Below are positions 10,778-19,207 of a stretch of 64,000 nt of DNA, in pieces (position 1 is the stretch's first letter; each line of letters opens with the position of its first letter). The notes beneath the pieces are model-generated. The model made no database searches and had not been told where the DNA came from. It worked only from the letters and a program-made list of their open reading frames with translations. The translations under genes were made by a program, and so were the position numbers. Origin of the DNA: Ischnura elegans. Lineage: Eukaryota; Arthropoda; Insecta; Odonata; Coenagrionidae. The DNA is taken from the NCBI RefSeq assembly GCF_921293095.1, contig NC_060254.1:310001-374000 (forward strand). The letters are read 5' to 3'.

Positions 10778-13700
10778 ATGGAGGAAGAGAGATATAGAAT
10801 TCCGTTGTTTGACGGCAAAAACTTCAATGATTGGAAATTTCGGATGAAAATTTTCCTGGAAGAGAAGGAACTTCTTGAACATTTAGATCGTCCGCTACAG
10901 GAACAGTTAGATGAATACGAAGAGAATGAGAATGATACGCCATCGCAAAAGAAGTGTAAAGAAGAGAAAAGAAAATTAATTATGAGAATGGACAGAAAGC
11001 GCATGAGTGCCATAGTACAGAGAATCCAAGATGGGCAACTAGAGATAGTCAAAGACTCGTGCAGTGCATTTGACGCATGGACAGCGTTAGCGGAAAGATT
11101 CGAAAGAACAACGGCAACTTCCAGAATTTCACTTACTAATAAATTACAGAAACTATTCTTTCGCCCTAATCAAGAAAGTTTTCATGATTATTGTTTAAAA
11201 TTTGATCGTCTTGTTCGGGACTTGAGACAGGCGGGAGATAGGATGGATGATCAGGGGGCTGTAATACAGTTTTTGATGCTCATGCCAGTAGAGCTCGAAA
11301 ATGTCGTAGTTGCTCTGAAAACAATGACAACGAAAAGGTTGAAAATGGAAATAGTGAGAAATCAGATAGAAGAGTGCCTGAGTACGAGGAAGAATAAGAA
11401 TTTAAGGTCATATGACGGGCCTATTGCTTTTTCCGGCTTCAAGAAGACGTCTGGCGACAGCAACTATAGAGGAGGAGGTTCCGGAGGTCGAGACTTCACC
11501 TGCAACAACTGTGGCAGACGGAACCACAAGGCAGCAGATTGCTACCGGCCTGGAGGCGGGGCATACCGGACTTCCCAAACCAGCCGTGGCAGAGCTTCCA
11601 GCTGGAGAAATCGAGGGGGTCATGCCTATGACTGGAGTCATGGTCATGGTCATGACTGGAGTAGGAGCGGCAACAGGGGCAGGCATCAGGCAAACTTCTC
11701 CGACAACTACACGGGTGAAGACGCTGGAGGACCTGACCAGGTTGTAACTTATAGTTTTTGCACAGAAGTAGAGGTTAGTGATGAATTTGGATTTGATGTA
11801 GCAGCTAATGGCAAAGTATTAGTGGATGCTGGTTTTGTTGGTAAAGTAAAAAATGCAAATTATGATTGGACTTTGGATTCTGGGTGTTCTGATATAATTG
11901 CACGGGATGATACTCCTGCAGAAAATGTTAGAACTTTGATTGAACCAGTGAAGATACAAGTTGCAAAGACAAATGATTTTATATTAGCCAAAAAGATTGG
12001 GGATATTAAAGGTATGACTGAAGTAGATGTAAAGTTCGATGAAAGTAGAACTAAATTCCAAGATAGCTGGGAAGATTTCTTTCAAAATGAACAGCTAAAG
12101 CCAACAAATGATTCATTTGAAAACGTAAAAGAAATGACTGAGTCAGTAGAGGGTTCAGATGGTGGGGAAAGTAATGCTATGAATGATAACGTAGTAGATG
12201 GTGAAACAACTAATGCTAACAAAGAAGTAGAATTAAGGAGGAGTAAAAGGCTTAAGAAAACCCCATCATACCTCAAGGATTATATTACAGATAATTGTCA
12301 TGATTTTGTATCAGAAGAAGAAAGAGAAAGAGTTGAATTTGCTTTGTTAATGAATATTCCCAATGATGGTAATGTCAAGTATGTTAATTTTGATCATGAA
12401 GGACTTGTGCTAAATGCCATTTCTTACAGTGAAAATGTTCCTAACTCATTTGAGGAAATCCGAGGTAGGCCGGATGAAAATGAATGGCTAAAGGCAATTA
12501 GTGAAGAGATGGAGGCAATTGAATGTAATCAGACTTGGGAGTTAGTTGAACTACCACCTGGTAAAAAACCAATTAAATGTAAATGGGTATTCTCTGTTAA
12601 ATATGGTGATAATGGTGAAAGAGAGAGATATAAAGCACGTTTAGTGGCAAAAGGGTGTTCTCAAAAGTTTGGGCAAGATTTCACGGAAACATATGCACCT
12701 GTGGCCCGAATGTCAACTTTACGAACATTGTTGTGTGTAAGTAAATGGGTATTCTCTGTTAAATATGGTGATAATGGTGAAAGAGAGAGATATAAAGCAC
12801 GTTTAGTGGCAAAAGGGTGTTCTCAAAAGTTTGGGCAAGATTTCACGGAAACATATGCACCTGTGGCCCGAATGTCAACTTTACGAACATTGTTGTGTGT
12901 AAGTAACTATCAAAAGTTACATATACACCAGTTAGATGTAAAAAATGCTTTTTTAAATGGTGTCCTGAAGGAGGAGATTTATATGATACCTCCTGAAGGT
13001 ATGCAAGTGCAAGAGGGACTGGTATGTAAGCTTAAGAAAACACACTATGGCCTGAAGCAATCACCAATGGAGTGGAATGACCGGTTTGATAAGTTTGCTA
13101 AAAATATTGGTTTTGTTCAATGTAAAACTGATTTATGCATGTATGTAAGTACTGTTAACAATGTCATAATTTACCTACTTCTCTATGTTGATGATGTAAT
13201 TGTGGCATGCAGTGATCTTGGTGAACTGAGTAATCTCAAGGGTACGTTAATGAGAGAATTCAAAATGAGAGACCTGGGTGAACTGAAATATTTTCTAGGA
13301 ATTAAAATTGAACGCATTAATGATTCTTTGTTTTTGAATCAAGCAAGCTATTTGGATAAAGTTATTAAAAAATTTGGAATGGATTCTTGTAAACCAAAAT
13401 TAACCCCTCTGGGTATAAATGAATTTAATGATATTCCCTCACGACCTGTAGACAGTAAACCATATAGAGAACTTATTGGTTGTTTGATGTATGCATGCTT
13501 AGCAACTCGTCCTGATTTATGTGCAGCCATTAATTTCTATAGTCAGTATCAAAGTAAAGCCACACAGGCTCTTTGGGAAGGCTTAAAAAGAGTGCTACGT
13601 TACATAAAGGGAACATTGCAGTATGGACTTTGGTTTAAGGGTAATACTGATGTAATTGTATGTGCCTATGCTGATGCCAGTTATGCCAATAATATTGATA

Positions 13701-14086
13701 GAAAATCAGTAACTGGATATTTACTTAAAGTTTTTGGTGATACAGTTATATGGGGTTCTCGCAAACAGAGTACAGTTTCAAAATCTTCAACTGAAGCTGA
13801 GTTCAAGGCACTGGCTTCAGCATCAGCAGAATTGTTATGGCTTAAACAGTTATTAGCTGAGATGAAAATTGAAACTACTCAACCCATAACAATGTATGAA
13901 GACAATCAATCATGCATATGTGCGTTACCAAACTGGGAGCAGAAAAGATTAAAACATATGGATATTGTTTACAAATTTGTTAGAGACTTAATTAAGAATA
14001 AGATCATTAATGTAATTTACATTCCATCTGAAAGTCAAACGGCAGATGTTCTAACAAAGGGTTTACCATATGATGTTTTTTTCTAA
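10778..14086 (+). CDS. Copia-II gag-protease-RT-RNase H polyprotein without integrase
   Basis: A single open frame of about 1,102 codons. ATG 10778 was chosen because MEEERYRIPLFDGKN matches the Copia-I gag start. Order: gag; one CCHC knuckle (CNNCGRRNHKAADC) near residues 244-257; a Gly/Arg/His-rich linker; and the protease motif LDSGCS near residue 367. Just after GDIKGMTEVD the protein jumps to the acidic spacer that normally lies between integrase and RT. The RT box YVDD is at 13184-13195, and RNase H is complete (YADASYA, STEAEF, DNQSCI, ADVLTKGL). The HHCC zinc region and all three integrase acidic residues are absent, so about 1.3 kb was lost in frame. The RT also holds an exact in-frame 162-bp duplication. 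It cannot integrate alone; trans mobilisation is an inference. Confidence 0.9.
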   Translation: MEEERYRIPLFDGKNFNDWKFRMKIFLEEKELLEHLDRPLQEQLDEYEENENDTPSQKKCKEEKRKLIMRMDRKRMSAIVQRIQDGQLEIVKDSCSAFDAWTALAERFERTTATSRISLTNKLQKLFFRPNQESFHDYCLKFDRLVRDLRQAGDRMDDQGAVIQFLMLMPVELENVVVALKTMTTKRLKMEIVRNQIEECLSTRKNKNLRSYDGPIAFSGFKKTSGDSNYRGGGSGGRDFTCNNCGRRNHKAADCYRPGGGAYRTSQTSRGRASSWRNRGGHAYDWSHGHGHDWSRSGNRGRHQANFSDNYTGEDAGGPDQVVTYSFCTEVEVSDEFGFDVAANGKVLVDAGFVGKVKNANYDWTLDSGCSDIIARDDTPAENVRTLIEPVKIQVAKTNDFILAKKIGDIKGMTEVDVKFDESRTKFQDSWEDFFQNEQLKPTNDSFENVKEMTESVEGSDGGESNAMNDNVVDGETTNANKEVELRRSKRLKKTPSYLKDYITDNCHDFVSEEERERVEFALLMNIPNDGNVKYVNFDHEGLVLNAISYSENVPNSFEEIRGRPDENEWLKAISEEMEAIECNQTWELVELPPGKKPIKCKWVFSVKYGDNGERERYKARLVAKGCSQKFGQDFTETYAPVARMSTLRTLLCVSKWVFSVKYGDNGERERYKARLVAKGCSQKFGQDFTETYAPVARMSTLRTLLCVSNYQKLHIHQLDVKNAFLNGVLKEEIYMIPPEGMQVQEGLVCKLKKTHYGLKQSPMEWNDRFDKFAKNIGFVQCKTDLCMYVSTVNNVIIYLLLYVDDVIVACSDLGELSNLKGTLMREFKMRDLGELKYFLGIKIERINDSLFLNQASYLDKVIKKFGMDSCKPKLTPLGINEFNDIPSRPVDSKPYRELIGCLMYACLATRPDLCAAINFYSQYQSKATQALWEGLKRVLRYIKGTLQYGLWFKGNTDVIVCAYADASYANNIDRKSVTGYLLKVFGDTVIWGSRKQSTVSKSSTEAEFKALASASAELLWLKQLLAEMKIETTQPITMYEDNQSCICALPNWEQKRLKHMDIVYKFVRDLIKNKIINVIYIPSESQTADVLTKGLPYDVFF
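12579..12902 (+). repeat. Exact 162-bp tandem duplication in Copia-II RT
   Basis: Units 12579-12740 and 12741-12902 appear identical, and GTAA follows each unit, suggesting microhomology or slippage. The duplication is 54 codons and in frame. It repeats the RT segment with KWVFSVKYGDNGERERYKAR through RTLLCVS, upstream of YVDD. Confidence 0.95.
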
Positions 14087-14162
14087 GCATCGCACTGAAC
14101 TTGGTATGTGTGAAATAAAACCAGACTAATTGTAAGTGTGCCTTGTAAATATTGAGGAGGAG

Positions 14163-14337
14163 TGTTGGGAGTTGCAATATTTTCAAGGCATTCCATGGCA
14201 CACAAGTACTGCCATCTGTGTCTTCTGAATTATGTATTGAAAAACAGCTGACAGCTGCGTTAATAAAAAGGCGGAGTCTTCCGTTGAGTGTCAAAGAGAA
14301 TGGACGTTCTTTCTTTCTAATCCAACCTGCGCCAACA
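14163..14337 (+). repeat. Copia-II 3' LTR
   Basis: Identical by eye to 10470-10644. It is preceded by the purine tract at 14152-14162 and followed by CTTTC. Confidence 0.93.
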
Positions 14338-14524
14338 CTTTCCAATCGCGTATCTGCGCTGATCTGTTTTAAACTGTTTAGCTCAGAGCGTGTTCCAATC
14401 GCAGATGTGACGTCATCTGCGCTAAACAGATGGGAACACATCCTGCACCATTGTTCGTCTGCGCTAGTGTGTTTCAATCTGTTGTGATGTGAGCTAATCT
14501 GCGCAAGGTGATTGGAAAGCACTC

Positions 14525-15290
14525 TAATTCTTATAGAAGTACTTTAACACCGGCAAAATAGATTATTTAAACTGCTCTGTAAACATAAACAGTCATCTAA
14601 ATATTTAATCCTGCAATGTAATTTGTAATCATCAGCATTTGATAGACCCGCATTTGGTTTTTTCTTCTGCTTAACATCATTAATAAATAAATGTAATAAC
14701 AATCCAGGCGGGACACTTGAGGAACACCAGATGTCACATTCATTACACTATAGAGGAAGGATTTAATCTTGACCACCTGGGTTCTACCATTAAGACAGTT
14801 AATGATAATTTTAAAAGATTACTATCAATGCCATAACATGTCAACTTACAAAGCAAGTGGTAAGTAATGAGAGTATCAAATGTTTTCTGAGAATGAGTAT
14901 ATATTACATCACCTTGATGCCCTTCACTGAAGGGTTTTAGAATGTAGTATTGCATGGCCATGAGATTCGTAGTTGAAGACCTTTCTTTATGAAAACCATG
15001 GTGCTCTGGTATAGCTATATGTTTGTAGGAGAGGATATTAGGCTTAAGTGCAAGACTCTCTCTCAAGATCTTAACAACAAATGACTGGATTAAAATAGGT
15101 CTGTAACTAGTGGTGTGAGTCTTATCACCTGATTTATGGGTTGGGACTACATAACTACTTCTTAGGTTGGATGGATGGACTGAGTGAGGGAGGATATGCT
15201 AAAATCTCTTGACAATATTTAAGCACAAAAGGTGGAATACCACCTGGGCCTGGTCTCTTTGTTATGCATGATGAATTCAGTTTATAAAGT
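14525..15290 (-). pseudogene. jockey-like LINE reverse transcriptase relic, upstream part
   Basis: The minus strand shows RT blocks in order with several frameshifts and stops: RPGPGGIPPFVLKYC near 15270; HGFHKERSSTTNL near 15000; DVIYTHSQKTFD (normally DVIYTD.SKAFD); VTSGVPQ near 14735; and an ADD catalytic box (NADDYKLH) near 14625. Many stops show it is old. It lacks endonuclease and 3' end here. It is the host of the Harbinger-like MITE and hence of Copia-II. Confidence 0.78.
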
Positions 15291-15472
15291 ACTCATGTGA
15301 TTGCGTGGTGTTGTTGTAAATAAGTGTGTAATATATAGTTAAATATAATTGTTTTATCATTACAGCAAACTGTATCTGGTTTTCATTTCCTTTGTAGACC
15401 CTGTAAGACCTGAATCTCACTGATTTTTTCTTTATTAAATTTATTCACTGCAAGAGTTCATAAACCCACCGG

Positions 15473-15806
15473 CAAGTGTTCCCATAGCGTTCAAGAACTA
15501 TGGAAAACACATTAGCATGTTACATTATGTACATGAACACTCTCGATAGCCTAGACAGGGTGTTCTCAAATGTAAGTAAATGCTGCGAAACAATGAAGAT
15601 GGTAACTCACAGGGCGTTCATCAACGCTTGGAAACATTGACAAACAGTCGTAAACATAGCTAAACGCTCTGTAGAGTGTTTGTGAACACTCCAAGGCGTA
15701 CACATTTCCGCTCGAGGACACACTGGGATAGTGTTCTTCGCTGTTCATGATCACCTCCATGGTGCGTTCTTAAACAATCTGAAAACGGTCACATTTTCGC
15801 CAGGGT
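15473..15806. repeat. Possible small MITE with AGTGTTC subterminal motifs
   Basis: The left end CCCACCGGCAAGTGTTCCC is partly mirrored by a right end ATTTTCGCCAGGG. Several AGTGTTC, GTGTTCTC and GAACACTC motifs lie in between. The flanks (TAAA and TAA) do not give a clean duplication, so the limits are provisional. Confidence 0.35.
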
Positions 15807-15949
15807 AATCATTCATCAATGGTTACTAAGCAGACACCCATGAAACTTTTAAATGAAGAATCCTTCCACCTTGATAAGGTTGTCTATCATGTGAAGGAAT
15901 CATTTTGGTGTATATTCTTGCAACAATATGCAAAAATTGTATTAATATC

Positions 15950-16107
15950 TGGAAGGGGACGTCCTATGGATATCGGATTTTGGGACTTATGGATATCCGA
16001 CAGATGTCCAAGGGAAATCGCCGGATTTTCATCGGATATCCTTGGCCCATCGGCAACGTCTGCATTGGGTATTCGTCAGACATCCATTGGATGTCCATGT
16101 GTTGTTA
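15950..16107. repeat. Fragment of a repeat with GGATATCC subterminal motifs
   Basis: It contains GGATATCGG, GGATATCCG, GGATATCC and two GGATGTCC-like motifs, and ends ATGTGTTGTTAGGG. It resembles the end of another palindrome-rich DNA element. No partner end was found, and it abuts the right array of the AT-flanked unit. Confidence 0.35.
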
Positions 16108-16536
16108 GGGTTGTATACAAATTTGGCTTAACACAATTGTATAAAACTGTATACAATTGTATACAAAATGTGTAAATTGTATACAAATTTGGCTTTACAC
16201 AATTGTATAAAAATGTATACAATTGTATACAGGATTTCCCGTATAAAATTGTATACAATTGTATACAAAATGTGTAAATTGTATACAAATTTGGCTTTAC
16301 ACAATTGTATAAAAATGTATACAATTGTATAAAATGTATACAATTGTGTAAAATGTATACAATTGTGTAAAATGTATACAATTGTATACATTTTATACAA
16401 TTGTACACATTTTTATACAATTGTGTAAAGCCAAATTTGTATACAATTAACACATTTTGTATACAATTGTATACATTTTTATACAGGAAATCCTGTATAC
16501 AATTGTATACAATTGTATACAAAATTTTCATTGGGG
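16108..16536. repeat. Right terminal array with large imperfect hairpin
   Basis: Dense TTGTATACAA and ACAATTGTATA repeats. AAATTTGGCTTTACACAATT near 16188 is mirrored by AATTGTGTAAAGCCAAATTT near 16420, so about 250 bp can fold on itself. The terminus is CAAAATTTTCATTGGGG. The apparent 90-150-codon frames are repeat translation. Confidence 0.85.
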
Positions 16537-16538
16537 AT

Positions 16539-16853
16539 GTTGCTTTAGCGGCAGCTGCGACTGAAGTGTTATGGTTTAAAGTGTTGATGTCTGAAATGAA
16601 TGTTAATATGAAGGATCCAATAACAATTTTCCAAGATAATCAATCATGTATTCAGACTGTAGGAAATTGGAAGAGAAAACACATGAAACACATTGATATA
16701 AAATATCAGTTTGTAAAAGACTTGTATAACTCTAAGGTTATCTACATTGAATATGTGCCTTCCTCTGAACAGGAGGCGGATGTACTGACAAAAGGGTTAT
16801 CAGCAAAAGTGTTTGGCAAGCATAGGGTAAATTTAAGATGTATGAGAAATTGA
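16539..16853 (+). pseudogene. Copia-I gag-pol, RNase H C-terminal part
   Basis: The frame resumes right after the AT duplication of the inserted unit with ALAAAATEVLWFK, the normal continuation of the STEAEY box. It then shows DNQSCI and ADVLTKGL, the conserved end of copia RNase H, and stops at TGA 16851-16853 just before the purine tract. Removing 6546-16536 and one AT restores the box with no gain or loss of codons, which fixes the insertion boundaries. Confidence 0.9.
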
Positions 16854-16860
16854 GGAGGGG

Positions 16861-17129
16861 TGTTGTAGTTGAGACAATTTCTCATATATACTGTGACAAT
16901 TGACTGTCGATATTGCGGTGTGGGAGAAGGTGTGTGGCCTGCTCGGGCTAGAGGAGTCCGTCGAGTCTGCCCAAGTTGGTCGGTACGTGTGTGTCGGTTC
17001 GGTCGGTTGGCCGCAGTCATGGTTAGAAGTTCGCTAGATCCATTCGTGTATGGTGTATCATATCCTTTTTGTCTTTTGGAATAAAGTTCCAATACCCAGA
17101 GAACAACTGTGCAAATTGATTCACCCCTC
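16861..17129 (+). repeat. Copia-I 3' LTR
   Basis: It matches 2410-2678 with three substitutions. It is preceded by the polypurine tract at 16850-16860 and followed by the target duplication CCATC. Confidence 0.92.
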
Positions 17130-17134
17130 CCATC

Positions 17135-17400
17135 AAATATCTCTCTAATAGTCTGCGATTTGTCTTTGCCTCTGCTTTCCCTCATTTCTGTCGCACTATC
17201 AAATCAAATAACCCGCAGTATCACTTTTGACTCCATAATACTGTTGCATATTGGCTGCCCGTCTAGTTTACTCCAAAGGTCTGAAAAATTTTGATTTTTT
17301 TACTTGTAAAAATGATATATATTAGCATTGCCAGAACCTTATTTATTTCAGTCATCTTCTTCATTCTACAAAGCTTGAAAAACTAAACCTTTCAATGGTG
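17135..17400 (-). pseudogene. piggyBac transposase pseudogene, N-terminal side of the split
   Basis: The minus strand shows MTEINKVLAMLIY, then a decayed LWSK...GQPICNSIM block with one stop, then DKSQTIREIFDG. This is the order of the piggyBac region before the first catalytic aspartate. The frame runs into the Copia-I insertion and resumes at 2404. This copy is unrelated in sequence to the better-preserved piggyBac at 55479-62631. It is the oldest layer of the nested stack, because everything between 2410 and 17129 sits inside it. Confidence 0.7.
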
Positions 17401-17574
17401 GTCCATTTTCTATCAACATCAAAGATGTTAGGACGCAAAATTAGCAAAAGTGCATAAGACAATAAAAATTCCGCACGGCGCACGGGATATGACGCAAAAT
17501 ATTACGCCTTCGCATTCTACCCTTTTTAGTGGCATGAGGTTTTCTTTACCACTCCTCTTTCAGATTGCGCGAAA
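17401..17574. other. Spacer, nothing recognised
   Basis: AT-rich, with no supported frame or repeat. Confidence 0.3.
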
Positions 17575-17874
17575 TAAAAATTACTCCCAATAGGAATTCC
17601 CCATTTTCGTATTTCTATCATGTTCTCAGAAAGATGAAGAAAAATTGGCCAAGGTTCAGTTCTTCTTCATCCTTATTCAACATTTTAGGCTTCATCTCCA
17701 CCGGATTCCCTGCTACCCTCCTCCTAAAAATTACTCCCAATAGGAATTCCCCATTTTCGTATTTCTATCATGTTCTCAGAAAGATGAAGAAAAATTGGCC
17801 AAGGTTCAGTTCTTCTTCATCCTTATTCAACATTTTAGGCTTCATCTCCACCGGATTCCCTGCTACCCTCCTCC
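17575..17874. repeat. Exact 150-bp tandem duplication
   Basis: 17575-17724 and 17725-17874 appear identical. The period is a multiple of three, so a 109-codon open frame crosses both copies (17565-17894), but there is no family similarity I recognise and no sign of a gene around it. Confidence 0.9.
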
Positions 17875-18969
17875 TTTTAGCGCTGTATATTTAGAAGCTG
17901 AACAATTCGTTCTGCAATCTTTAGATAAATGCACTCCAAATGTGTGTCACTATTAGCAAGCCTGTGAATAAAGTGACAATAAAATTTATCAATTTTTCAT
18001 TCCAAACTTCACTTAGATATAAATGGAAGATAACATTGTTCGTGCTACTCCTTAGTTGTAAATTCAGGTAAAAATTAGCAAAGCACTGTCTCGTATTATA
18101 TTTCTGATATCATCAAGATATTCAAAGAGTTCAATAATTTCGCTAGAACAGCTAATTCTTACAATAATTATAAACAATCCTTTTTTGTTATTACCTCACA
18201 AATATCTTGATAGCTATTTTGACTGTAATATCCAAATGGCGACGCCGACTTCTTAGCCCCTCAACTACACAGTATATCAATGGTCATTCTATGAATTCAG
18301 CTACATTCGTACCTCACTACACAAAATTTGGTACGACCAAGCATCCGGTAAAGATAGGAATAATGACATTGTTGTATATCATAGTAGTTGTCATCTAACT
18401 AATCCATCTGAGGAGTAAACGATTTGGTAAATGAGGTAAATACTGAATAAGTACATTAGAATGAAGGAATATAGTCTTTTATACAATCCATAAAGTTTTG
18501 TACCTACCATGCATGGTATCAAAATGTAATGATAGAATTCAAGTTCTTCAATGTCTTCAGTTAGATAGTTGGAATAACAGCAAATGTCGGCAGGCAGCGA
18601 GACCACTCCAGCTTGCGAGCGTAACTTCTGACTGTCCACCACGAAAGCACCGCAGACGCTAGATGAACGGTCTCACATATAAAACTAACAGATTATGGGA
18701 CTGAATGTTGATAATTCACACTGTGTGTGCGTCAAACCAGAGAAAGTTACAAAAACTACCCATTACGAAACGATGTGGATACATGTTTCTGACTGTGTCA
18801 CTCTAAATGTGACGTTGGAAGAGCATATGAAAGGCTTCAAGCCAATCCATAAAAAAGCCCACTTATTGGTAATAACTATCGCCTACGACTTTCTTTACAT
18901 CACCATAAACATTGAATCTCCCAAAAATACAAAGTAAATAAGAAAATTGCTGATAAGTTGAAATGAATC
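17875..18969. other. AT-rich DNA, nothing recognised
   Basis: Only short shadow frames. A slightly more GC-rich patch at 18580-18670 has no clear coding signal. Confidence 0.35.
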
Positions 18970-19203
18970 ACCCATAGCATTGAAAATAGTCGACTGGGTC
19001 CTATGGACCCAGTTCGTCCACTATGTACCTTTGTAGTGTACTATAAAATGTAATGAGCCCATTCTCGTTATTTCTTGCTGTTTTAGAGGACATATATTTA
19101 GGAAAAGTCACGGCGTAAAAATCAGTTTCGTGCATTTTTGACATAATTATAAACTTTCAAAACTACGAACTGGGTCCATTGGACCCAGCCCGTCGTTCTA
19201 GGG
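18970..19203. mobile_element. piggyBac-type MITE candidate
   Basis: Inner inverted repeats contain ACTGGGTCC.TGGACCCAG at both ends (about 18993-19016 and 19168-19190). The right end reads ...CGTTCTAGGG followed by TTAA (19204-19207), the piggyBac target. The left end is decayed (ACCCATAGCATTG) and its TTAA is mutated. Confidence 0.5.
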
Positions 19204-19207
19204 TTAA

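Larger units (their letters stand above)
10470..14337 (+). mobile_element. Copia-II: integrase-less Ty1/copia retrotransposon
   Basis: 175-bp LTRs that look identical (10470-10644 and 14163-14337), with the 5-bp duplication CTTTC (10465-10469 and 14338-14342). The primer site GGGTTATGGGAGCCCAG follows the 5' LTR, and the purine tract TTGAGGAGGAG precedes the 3' LTR. At 3,868 bp it is shorter than a full copia because the integrase region is missing. It is the innermost and probably youngest layer of the stack. Confidence 0.93.
10460..14524. mobile_element. Harbinger-like MITE (~192 bp) split by Copia-II
   Basis: The left end is GGGTGCTTTC (10460-10469) and the rest is 14343-14524, ending GATTGGAAAGCACTC. 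The termini are inverted repeats (G.GTGCTTTCCAATC), and most of the element is a palindrome around TGCGCAGAT motifs. The TAA duplication at 10457-10459 and 14525-14527 fits PIF/Harbinger. It sits inside the LINE relic, and Copia-II sits inside it. Confidence 0.8.
6546..16536. mobile_element. 9,991-bp AT-flanked DNA unit, probable composite transposon
   Basis: The unit starts CCCCAACGAAAATTTTG and ends CAAAATTTTCATTGGGG, an imperfect terminal inverted repeat, and is flanked by AT (6544-6545 and 16537-16538). Removing it with one AT restores the Copia-I frame. Its ends are arrays of the palindrome TTGTATACAA. Inside, from left to right: left end array, a ~120-bp minisatellite, unresolved DNA, a second and more diverged right-end module (10070-10303), a jockey-like LINE relic split by a Harbinger-like MITE that holds Copia-II, two further repeat fragments, and the right end array. 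No transposase is recognisable. A left end module plus a full right module at 10303, then cargo, then another right module, suggests two related elements moving as one. AT duplications are known to me for ISL2EU elements, but the assignment is tentative. Confidence 0.75.
2410..17129 (+). mobile_element. Copia-I: Ty1/copia LTR retrotransposon carrying a 10-kb insertion
   Basis: The element has 269-bp LTRs at both ends and the 5-bp duplication CCATC (2405-2409 and 17130-17134). The minus-strand primer site GAGGTTATGGACCCAGG follows the 5' LTR, and the purine tract TTGAGGAGGGG precedes the 3' LTR. The 3' LTR end could instead be 3 bases further (CCA is shared by the internal region and the duplication). 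The native length without the nested unit is about 4.7 kb, normal for copia. The two LTRs differ at three positions that I can see, so insertion is recent. The body is dead: two nonsense codons plus the inserted 6546-16536 unit. Confidence 0.92.

Noticed and set aside
16108-16536. CRISPR-like regular repeat
   Set aside because: Units are 10-12-base palindromes without unique spacers, at the end of a DNA transposon in a eukaryotic context.
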